From JACKAL01 sp964400355 (lineage in GTDB: Bacteria; Bdellovibrionota; Bdellovibrionia; Bdellovibrionales; JAGQZY01), in NCBI GenBank assembly GCA_964400355.1, contig CAYNTO010000027.1, positions 1-38,736 on the forward strand: a stretch of 38,736 nucleotides of DNA, in the 5' to 3' direction. Made by a program: the position numbers and the translations under genes. Every line of letters begins with the position of its first letter. Position 1 is the first letter of the stretch. Shown here in pieces: positions 31,822 to 38,736 of this stretch. The notes under the pieces are model-generated. The model saw only the letters and a program-made list of their open reading frames with translations, was not told the origin of the DNA and ran no database searches.

Positions 31822-32238
31822 ATGAAATACTTTGTTGGTTTTATTTTTCTTATCGCAGCCATCGGCCTCGTCGGACTCCACTACTATGAGCAGTACGATG
31901 TGGAATATTGGATGACAGCTCCGGAGCTGCGTGTGGAAAAAAAATGGAAAGCGGAGCTGGCCAAGTCGCTCAAGCACGACAAAAAATTACAGACCGCAAT
32001 CTATCTCATCAGCGACATTGAGATGACCACCACCGATCAGGATTTCAAAGACCTCATCGACAAGTCCAAACCACCATTTAAAAAAGCCAAAAACGGCAAG
32101 TACGTTTTAAAGATTCAGTACATGCCGTGGATTGAAGAGATGAAATACGGTTATCTGATCCAGCACGAATTTTTCGACGAAACCGACAACAAGGTCAACG
32201 AGTTCACTTACAATATCGAAATCGGTCGACTCTGGTAA
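31822..32238 (+). CDS. Small single-membrane-segment protein of unknown function
   Basis: 138 residues from ATG 31822; the longer frame to 31786 has no better SD. An N-terminal membrane segment (YFVGFIFLIAAIGLVGLHYY) anchors a hydrophilic domain rich in Lys and Glu (VEKKWKAELAKSLKHDKKLQ) with later strands (GKYVLKIQYMPWIEEM, then NEFTYNIEIGRLW). No family recognised. It stands between the porin promoter region and the convergent exported-protein gene. Confidence 0.5.
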   Translation: MKYFVGFIFLIAAIGLVGLHYYEQYDVEYWMTAPELRVEKKWKAELAKSLKHDKKLQTAIYLISDIEMTTTDQDFKDLIDKSKPPFKKAKNGKYVLKIQYMPWIEEMKYGYLIQHEFFDETDNKVNEFTYNIEIGRLW

Positions 32239-32254
32239 CTTCGCGACCCATCGG

Positions 32255-33217
32255 CTAATACGGCCACTGATAGGACCAGTAGTCGTCACTAGGTTCAGAG
32301 CGCACTCCTTCGACCAGAATTTCCGCGGCTTTGGCCACAGGGAAAACATCAAATTCGATCGGCGATAGAAATGGCTGGTGAATCTGAGTGTCGAGCCATG
32401 AGAACATTTTTTCTGGATCGTAAATCAAGAGAGTTTTTACACCGTCATTGGCAACCCCATTACCACTTCCGGAACCGGCCCACGATTCATTCACACCAAA
32501 AAGGTAGGACCATAACGATGGCGGGCTCTTCGTTCTCTCCATCAAACGACTCGGCACTGCTAATTGGCGACTCCATGCCTCGCGGTACGTGTTCTCAAGT
32601 AGTCCCGCTACATGTAAGAAGCTCATCGCGTAGGCTGCGCACCCTGCTCCTTCACCCGCATAGACGTTGCTAGTAAAACCCGAATATTTTTTGTGGTACT
32701 CGCGCTTTTTGTATTCACTGTAGTAGTTCATCAAGCGCTGGCAATTGGCGCTTGAGATGGAAAAACTGATTGCGCGCACATGCCCAGCCGCAATTGCGGG
32801 TTTTAGGTAATCAAGAACCGTTTCGTTTTCCAGAAGCTTGCCAGGAAATACGGCCGTGAGCATATCTAGGCTCGCACTGCCAAAAAGCACATCCTTATAG
32901 GTACTCCACGTCTTTACGCGGCTCATTCCCGAGAGCATCGGCGCCTGGCCTTTGCACTGTAAGTACACATCAGCATGGGCGAGGGGATGAGTCTTGAGCG
33001 TCACTGTATTCCAAAACACCGAACGCACCAACTGCCCCGGCGAATCCCACGCAAGCGGTGATTGCGCCGAATACGCGAGCAGGGTGAGTTGATGGACTGT
33101 GGATACGGCTAACGGCTGAGCTGAAGAGAGTTTTTCGAGGGCCGAATCGGCAAAACATCTCGGCGAGACAAAAATCATCGCAATAAAAATAGCACTTAAA
33201 AATTTCTCACCAATCAT
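32255..33217 (-). CDS. Exported protein of unknown function in the KaiC operon
   Basis: 320 residues with a signal peptide (core FLSAIFIAMIFVSPRCFA, cleavage before DSA). The stretch GEGAGCAAYAMSFLHVAGL near residue 195 resembles the active-site Cys helix of cysteine hydrolases (a Cys after small residues at a helix start), but no His/Asp partner can be assigned. Other segments: YLFGVNESWAGSGSGNG and IEFDVFPVAKAAEILVEG. No family recognised. Its ATG overlaps the kinase stop (ATGA), making it the last gene of a coupled three-gene unit behind kaiC and the hybrid kinase. Confidence 0.6.
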   Translation of the reverse strand: MIGEKFLSAIFIAMIFVSPRCFADSALEKLSSAQPLAVSTVHQLTLLAYSAQSPLAWDSPGQLVRSVFWNTVTLKTHPLAHADVYLQCKGQAPMLSGMSRVKTWSTYKDVLFGSASLDMLTAVFPGKLLENETVLDYLKPAIAAGHVRAISFSISSANCQRLMNYYSEYKKREYHKKYSGFTSNVYAGEGAGCAAYAMSFLHVAGLLENTYREAWSRQLAVPSRLMERTKSPPSLWSYLFGVNESWAGSGSGNGVANDGVKTLLIYDPEKMFSWLDTQIHQPFLSPIEFDVFPVAKAAEILVEGVRSEPSDDYWSYQWPY

Positions 33218-34884
33218 TGAAGATTATGATCCTCTTGTAAATACGTATCATCGCCACTCGGTACAGTGATTTTACTATGCAACACGTCGCTGCAGTGGCG
33301 TTCAATTGTTTCCACTAGTAAATCGCGATGAACAGGCTTTGTGATGTAATCTGTAAATCCAGACTGAAAACACTTTGCTTTTTCTTCTTTCATCGCGTGA
33401 GCGGTCAGTGCGATGATCGGCTTAATGTAACCCAAAGAGCGCAATTTCTGGGTGGCTTCGTGGCCATCCATCACCGGCATCTGAACGTCCATTAGCACCA
33501 CGTCGTAATCTCCGCGCAGTGCAGCCTCCACTCCAACGCGCCCGTTGTCTCTGACATCGATAACGGCACCCGTCTCGCGGAGGTATATGCCAATGAGAAC
33601 TTGGTTATCGACAGAGTCTTCTACCAACAGAATCTTTAATTCCGCAAGCGAGTTGCGACGATAAACTGTCGGCGCCTTTTGCACGAACTTTTCGTGAGGA
33701 ACCAGCACTTCTTCACTGATAGCAGGTGCATTTAATTTGATTTCAAATGTGCTGCCTTTTCCGGGAGCGGAGTGCTTCAATTCTAAAGTGCCGCCAAGGG
33801 CTTCTGCCAATCGGCGCGAAAGTATGAGTCCAAGACCCGTCCCACCAAATCGGCGCGTGGTGGTTTCGTCGGCTTGCGCAAACGGCTGGAAAAGGCGGTC
33901 AGCTTGAGTGGTCGAAAGCCCTATGCCCGAATCAAACACGGAAAATATCAATTGTGGCTGCTCGTAAGAGACGACCACATCTACCGCGCCTTTTTCGGTA
34001 AATTTGATCGCATTGCCAACAACGTTCGATAGAATCTGGCGCAAACGCATGGGATCACACTCGACTTGCTGTGGAAGTTTTGTCTGGTAGCTGATGGAAA
34101 ATCGCAAGCCTTTTTCATTGGCGCGAAAATTCATATTGGCAAAAAAGTCGGCAAGGAACTCATCCAATCGAAACGCTATACTTTCGATAACCATTTTGCC
34201 GGCTTCGACCTTTGAGAGATCTAAGATGTCGTCAATCAATCGCAATAAATGCTTAGAGTTGCGTTCAACGATGCCCATATATTTTACGCTGTCGGGAGAA
34301 CCGAGCTCGGCGTTTTTTATAAGTTCCACAAACCCACTGATGGCACCAATAGGTGTACGTATTTCGTGAGACATGTTGGCTAAGAATTGTGACTTGGCCA
34401 TAGTGGCCGTCTCCGCTTCCACCTTAGCCAATTCTGCATCTTCCTTGGCTGCACGAAGTTCTTCCATAAGATCGCGCACTTGGTACTGACGTCGACGCGC
34501 ACGCAGTGCCACCTCAATGGATCGGATCAATGTCAATCGCGAAAAGGGCCGCTCTAAGAGCGAGATATTTCCAGTTTTAGAAAAGATCTCCGCCGCGCGC
34601 ACCAAATCCACGCTGGTGAGTAATAGCATCGGGATGTCGGACCATGCCTCTTGAATCTCAAGCACACTTTGAATCCTGATCATCGATTGCTTATCAAGAG
34701 CCTCTTCGCTAATCAGTAAAGCTCCGCATCCGAAATCTACATTTGTGCAGAGCTCCTCCATGCTGGAGCACGCGTGGGCATCTATGCCCACTTGAGAAAG
34801 AACATCAACGGCCGTCTGCCCATCATTTGCGGATGGGGTGAGTATGAGAACTCGCTCTGATCGACCTTGTTTGCGATAGGTCAC
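33214..34884 (-). CDS. Hybrid sensor histidine kinase / response regulator
   Basis: 556 residues, start GTG overlapping the kaiC-like stop (GTGA). N-terminal ~1-125 is receiver-like, but its usual phosphoacceptor Asp is missing (GALLIS where most receivers have an Asp near 59), so it is a pseudo-receiver. A short coiled coil (130-160) leads to a HisKA domain with H173 in ANMSHEIRTP. The HATPase domain carries VVGNAIKFTEKG (N box), FDSGIGLS (G1) and FGGTGLGL (G2). A C-terminal receiver is complete with D466 in VVLMDVQMPVMDG and a late Lys in DYITKP. No membrane segments, so cytoplasmic. It probably takes input from the KaiC-like protein. Confidence 0.93.
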   Translation of the reverse strand: MTYRKQGRSERVLILTPSANDGQTAVDVLSQVGIDAHACSSMEELCTNVDFGCGALLISEEALDKQSMIRIQSVLEIQEAWSDIPMLLLTSVDLVRAAEIFSKTGNISLLERPFSRLTLIRSIEVALRARRRQYQVRDLMEELRAAKEDAELAKVEAETATMAKSQFLANMSHEIRTPIGAISGFVELIKNAELGSPDSVKYMGIVERNSKHLLRLIDDILDLSKVEAGKMVIESIAFRLDEFLADFFANMNFRANEKGLRFSISYQTKLPQQVECDPMRLRQILSNVVGNAIKFTEKGAVDVVVSYEQPQLIFSVFDSGIGLSTTQADRLFQPFAQADETTTRRFGGTGLGLILSRRLAEALGGTLELKHSAPGKGSTFEIKLNAPAISEEVLVPHEKFVQKAPTVYRRNSLAELKILLVEDSVDNQVLIGIYLRETGAVIDVRDNGRVGVEAALRGDYDVVLMDVQMPVMDGHEATQKLRSLGYIKPIIALTAHAMKEEKAKCFQSGFTDYITKPVHRDLLVETIERHCSDVLHSKITVPSGDDTYLQEDHNLQ

Positions 34885-36386
34885 TTTTTATCAACTTCCA
34901 TAATCCCCGTTTTACTACCTGTGTACTTTGGCATGCCAGAAAAAATCCCGGAAAACTCTTTGAGAACTTTGCCCACCATCACACCATTTTTACCAATCTT
35001 AAATTCGCGCAGCGTCTCCTCGTGAGATCCTGTTCGCTTCTTAATCACCGAGACGGCTTTCTTCACTTCGCCAAAGGCCTCAAAAAAGCGTGTAAGCACA
35101 ACTGTGTCGGCGAGGTATGTAAGATCCAAGGGCGATTGCATAGATCCCATAATTCCTGCCTGGGAAAGCACAAGAAGTGTCACAATACCACGATTTCCTA
35201 AATATCCTAAAAGTTCATGTAGTTGAAGGATCAGGAATTGTTGTTCGGGCATGGCGTGAACATAGCCATTGAGACTGTCTATAATGATCATATCTGCCTG
35301 CGCATCGTTAGCTTCGCGCACAATTGATGTGAACTGACCTGGGGTCAGTTCGGCCGGATCAACGCGGCGTAAAACCATTAACCCAGTTTCGATGTAGGGA
35401 TCGAAATCCATCCCCAGATCTTTAGCGCGAAAAAGTATATTCGCTACACTCTCCTCAAAGCAATACATGGTCACTCGCTTGCCGTTTTTCACTGCGTTCA
35501 GAGCAAACTGTAAGACAATTGTGGATTTCCCACTTCCCGCAGGGCCGAGGATGAGGTTGCTCGTACCGCGATCAAAGCCACCACCGACAAGCCGGTCCAT
35601 TTCTTCGACGCCACTTTTAAAGCGTTCGCGGTCGAATTCCACTTGTTGGTGTTCCGCAGCCACTAGGCGAGGAAATATGATCACTCCACCTCGGCGAATG
35701 AGGTAGTCATGTGTTCCAGCGCGAAAGTGAACACCTCGCATTTTCGCGATATGAAACGTACGCCGTTCCACGCCGTACCCTGCTCTAAATTTTTCGAGCA
35801 ATAAGACGCCGTGAACAATACTCTGAACATGCAGGTCACCGGCTTCGGTGGTCATGTCATCTAAGAAAAAAACTGTCGATCCTCGCCCAATGAAAAACTC
35901 TTTAAAGGCCAACATCTGGCGGCGGTAACGAAATGACGTTTCAGCCAATAGCCGTAGCTCCGACACGGAATCAAATACCACGCGCTGAGCGCCCACTTCT
36001 TCCACCTTTTGCAAGAGGAGTCCGATCAACTTATTGAGCTCTATTTCCGAAGTGTGGAATAAAGTGTTCTGCGCACCCAATCCGATTGTCTGAGAGATCA
36101 TAGATAGTTCTAAAAATGATATTCCAGAAATATCCCAACCGTGGGATTCAGCGACGGCCTCCAATTCCTGTTTGGTTTCCGAAAACGTAATATACAGAAC
36201 CTTCTCGCCACGTTTTGCGCCATTGATGAGAAACTGCATGGCAAGAGTGGTCTTTCCCGTTCCAGGTCGCCCCTGAAGCAAGTACAAATGGTTGCGCGGA
36301 AGCCCGCCATTGAGGATCTCGTCTAACCCTGGAATCCCAGTTGTACAAACGCTGTTAGAACTGACTTGTTTGGATGAATTTGCCAT
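34881..36386 (-). CDS. KaiC-like double-domain ATPase
   Basis: 501 residues with two RecA-type KaiC domains. The first has Walker A GRPGTGKT (39-46) and a single Glu in TFSETKQE; the second has Walker A GPAGSGKS near 280 and the catalytic Glu pair in CFEESVANI. The segment SPLDLTYLADTVVLTRFFEAFGE aligns with the cyanobacterial phosphorylation loop by its DT-VVL anchor; S431/T432 then correspond to Thr/Tyr. KaiC relatives without KaiA/KaiB serve as ATP-dependent signalling switches. AAAGGAA precedes the ATG; the promoter is cut by the gap. It heads an operon with a hybrid kinase and an exported protein. Confidence 0.93.
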   Translation of the reverse strand: MANSSKQVSSNSVCTTGIPGLDEILNGGLPRNHLYLLQGRPGTGKTTLAMQFLINGAKRGEKVLYITFSETKQELEAVAESHGWDISGISFLELSMISQTIGLGAQNTLFHTSEIELNKLIGLLLQKVEEVGAQRVVFDSVSELRLLAETSFRYRRQMLAFKEFFIGRGSTVFFLDDMTTEAGDLHVQSIVHGVLLLEKFRAGYGVERRTFHIAKMRGVHFRAGTHDYLIRRGGVIIFPRLVAAEHQQVEFDRERFKSGVEEMDRLVGGGFDRGTSNLILGPAGSGKSTIVLQFALNAVKNGKRVTMYCFEESVANILFRAKDLGMDFDPYIETGLMVLRRVDPAELTPGQFTSIVREANDAQADMIIIDSLNGYVHAMPEQQFLILQLHELLGYLGNRGIVTLLVLSQAGIMGSMQSPLDLTYLADTVVLTRFFEAFGEVKKAVSVIKKRTGSHEETLREFKIGKNGVMVGKVLKEFSGIFSGMPKYTGSKTGIMEVDKK

Positions 36387-36425
36387 TCACGTTTCCTTTA
36401 GTTCGCTGACTACTTCACTGATACA

Positions 36426-36525
36426 NNNNNNNNNNNNNNNNNNNNNNNNNNNNNNNNNNNNNNNNNNNNNNNNNNNNNNNNNNNNNNNNNNNNNNNNNNN
36501 NNNNNNNNNNNNNNNNNNNNNNNNN
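36426..36525. other. Scaffold gap (100 Ns)
   Basis: Exactly 100 Ns, the conventional filler for a gap of unknown size. It lies 40 bases upstream of the kaiC-like start, so the operon's promoter is lost and the join to the right-hand part rests on scaffolding. Confidence 1.
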
Positions 36526-36752
36526 TTGATTCCCGAATGGGGAGTCTAGCCTTTCGATTAATCTACAATGCATCTGGGCCCACGGATCACAGCTGTTTAT
36601 AAGAGAGTTTGTAATGATCTAAACATATGCGAATAAATAGGGCATATCTGGACTCAATTATGCGCTGAACTATAGAATTTGGACGATACATTTGCACCTG
36701 GAATCCTCATATTATAAACATATGTTAGTTGAAGTATTTGCGCTCTCAGGCT

Positions 36753-37856
36753 CTATTTACGGCTGGAGGGTCGCTTTGTAGCGGTCTGATAGGATTCAGC
36801 GACGAGATCAGCGAGTCCCCTACTGAACGCCGGCATGGTGTCCGGTGTGAAATGGCGATCATCGTAAAATTCGATCAGCCCGAGCAACCTGGAATTCCTT
36901 GTCCAGTCGGTCCATACTAAGTTTTCTGTTGCGGCCAGCATTTGTCGAGCCCCTTCCATGGACTGATTGCGAGAGTTGACAAAAAATTCATCCCATCGCT
37001 TCATCACAATCTGTTCTTTGCTAGTGAGAACAGGACGATCAAATATTTGCGGCTGTAAAACTATTACATACGGAGTGCTCCTCTCCGCCATAATTCCTTG
37101 AATGTCTATTAGGCTGTTTTGCCAAATGCTCAATCGCACATCCAGGCTTACGTCTTTCTCGTCGTGATAGAAAAAGCGTTTTACATACAGTGTATCCAGC
37201 TTTCGCAGGACGCTTTTAAGGAAGGTGATGGTGCTCAATCGGTCCATCCACGATTGGCGCGATCGAGACCAAAACTCTGTATTGGAAAGGAAATAGAGCA
37301 CGTTGCGCTGCCAAAAACTCTCTCTAAAGTCAGAAAAAAAAAGTTTTCGAAATCGAGAATTGGGGAAATTGGGGGCGGCGGGATCTTTTGTATCGAAGAG
37401 TTCGTTCACACCCTCCAAACTCAAAAAGAAATCTGTATGGCGGGCGTAGAGTAGAGCCGAGATAGATTGTTGTGGATGAGAATAGCTTTCCACAGCCAAA
37501 CAATTGAGTAGCACGGTTTTATTTAGTTTTTGCTTCAGTGTATTCTGCAAAACCGGATCGGCTTTGTTGAAGCGACAGATTTCTTGCGCTACGGATCCGC
37601 CTGTGACAGTGAGTACGAACACTTTTTCGCGGTCACTGATGCTCGAGATGTCTAAGGGCGAAAAGTCCTCGGTCACAAAACCCAAATACGGATGCGGAGA
37701 TTTTCGGTGAAAAAGCGAACTCTCGCCGTAAGTTTGCAAATTCAAATCGCTGTCCGGATCTAAAAATAGTCGCGCTATCCCCAAGACCACCTCAAAAACG
37801 ATGAAATAGAAGATGACACTTCGAATAGCGCGCACAATGGATTGCCACCTGAACAT
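36753..37856 (-). CDS. SGNH/GDSL-like membrane-anchored protein
   Basis: 367 residues. A single N-terminal membrane segment (VIFYFIVFEVVLGIARLFL) anchors it with the rest outside. Residues 84-89 (VTGGSV) fit block I of SGNH hydrolases, with Gly-Gly-Ser in place of GDS, and DDRHFTPD near 335 fits the C-terminal Asp-x-x-His block. A long central insertion (100-250) has no clear motif. Such membrane-linked SGNH proteins act as acyl esterases or acyltransferases on cell-surface glycans. The SD before the ATG is weak. Blocks II and III are not clear, so the call is moderate. Confidence 0.6.
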   Translation of the reverse strand: MFRWQSIVRAIRSVIFYFIVFEVVLGIARLFLDPDSDLNLQTYGESSLFHRKSPHPYLGFVTEDFSPLDISSISDREKVFVLTVTGGSVAQEICRFNKADPVLQNTLKQKLNKTVLLNCLAVESYSHPQQSISALLYARHTDFFLSLEGVNELFDTKDPAAPNFPNSRFRKLFFSDFRESFWQRNVLYFLSNTEFWSRSRQSWMDRLSTITFLKSVLRKLDTLYVKRFFYHDEKDVSLDVRLSIWQNSLIDIQGIMAERSTPYVIVLQPQIFDRPVLTSKEQIVMKRWDEFFVNSRNQSMEGARQMLAATENLVWTDWTRNSRLLGLIEFYDDRHFTPDTMPAFSRGLADLVAESYQTATKRPSSRK

Positions 37857-37912
37857 TTATTTATTCAAACAGTTTATTTGTATGATGAGAACCGCCGAAT
37901 GAGGAAAACGGC

Positions 37913-37944
37913 AAAAAAAAAGACCTGTTGTTTCCAACAGGTCT
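37913..37944 (-). terminator. rRNA operon terminator
   Basis: On the minus strand a perfect 10-bp stem (AGACCTGTTG arm, 37944-37935 with 37930-37921) closes a GAAA tetraloop and is followed by nine Ts. It lies just after the 5S gene. Confidence 0.95.
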
Positions 37945-37955
37945 CAAAATAAAAA

Positions 37956-38071
37956 GCTGGCATCGTGCTACTCTCCCACAGGGACTCCCCTGCACTACCA
38001 TCGCCGCAGGCGGGCTTAACTTCTGAGTTCGGGATGGGATCAGGTGTTTCTCCGCCGCTATAAACACCAGC
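37956..38071 (-). rRNA. rrf: 5S rRNA
   Basis: The minus strand contains the 5S core (CACCTGATCCCATCCCGAAC, then GTTAAGCCCGCC and GCGATGGTAGTG), and the terminal stem GCTGG pairs with CCAGC. Length is ~116 bases; the ends may differ by 1-2. It lies downstream of 23S in the operon, separated by ~280 bases. Confidence 0.95.
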
Positions 38072-38351
38072 AAAGTGTTTAAAACGTATAACTTGTATTT
38101 TAAGCGTCTCATCTAACTATTTCTAGCGTTCTGAGAGTGCCTATAAAAATTCAATAGTACTTAATGAGATTTTTTATTCGAAGAATGAATTATTAATGTT
38201 TCTGTAAGTCACGAATCTACTGCCCTTTGCTTTCGCTCAGTAACAGAGTCCGCTTCAAAGTATCTAAAAATATTAGAATCTAGTCTAATTAAAATCTGCG
38301 TTGCTTGAGCTGTGAATTGCGCTTGGCGATTCATAGCTAGGTTGCTCCAAC
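38072..38351 (-). other. 23S-5S internal transcribed spacer
   Basis: About 280 AT-rich bases between the end of 23S and the 5S gene. No tRNA gene is seen in it. It is longer than most 23S-5S spacers and probably holds processing signals. Confidence 0.6.

Positions 38352-38736
<385 letters not shown>

Overview
The window looks like a chromosomal segment from a Gram-negative, free-living bacterium of the Bdellovibrio type (Bdellovibrionota / former Deltaproteobacteria). This is inferred from the mix of genes, not from a search: an outer-membrane beta-barrel ending in Phe, many lipoproteins and small Cys-containing exported proteins, an RRM-type RNA-binding protein, a double-domain KaiC with a hybrid kinase, a short S1-wHTH protein and a CC0125/CC1285-like lipoprotein. 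Base composition is intermediate and gene density is high, with many 4-base ATGA/GTGA overlaps. One 100-N scaffold gap lies at 36426-36525.

Layout. 1-3.5 kb: the N-terminal part of a membrane metallophosphoesterase running off the left edge, an NTF2-like protein, an exported unknown, a CvfB-like S1 protein and two unknowns. 3.4-5.05 kb: an AT-rich patch at the 3' side of tRNA-Glu, with a possibly decayed small ORF and a two-gene minus-strand unit encoding a RelA/SpoT-fold nucleotidyltransferase and an unknown partner. This is the best candidate for a new toxin-antitoxin (ToxSAS-like) system. 5.07-5.27 kb: tRNA-Lys and tRNA-Glu with a terminator hairpin between them. 5.5-13.3 kb: an exported protein with a GNAT-like tail, an M20 peptidase, an RRM protein, a lipoprotein, a VOC protein, Dps, and a Cys-rich protein downstream of a phospholipase D-like lipoprotein.

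13.5-24 kb: an MsbA-like ABC exporter coupled to a glycosyltransferase, a Na/Pi cotransporter, a persulfide dioxygenase followed by a TauE/SafE permease (sulfur detoxification), a small exported protein, a radical SAM protein, GreB, and a ribbon-helix-helix protein - NfeD - SPFH operon preceded by dense TATG repeats. 24-30.3 kb: a GT17 glycosyltransferase coupled to a CREST/ceramidase-like membrane hydrolase, Hsp20 with a sigma-32-like promoter and a strongly structured RNA downstream, a methyltransferase, an HPF-like protein behind a long inverted repeat, the queF-queD-queE operon for queuosine precursor synthesis, a lipoprotein apparently transcribed leaderless, and a small DMT permease.

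30.3-38.7 kb: a major porin-like barrel, a small membrane protein, the kaiC-like / hybrid histidine kinase / exported protein operon (minus strand), the gap, an SGNH-like membrane protein, and the 3' end of an rRNA operon (23S partial, spacer, 5S, terminator) on the minus strand.

All functions are read from motifs by eye. No database search was run, and residue positions are approximate unless individual residues are named.
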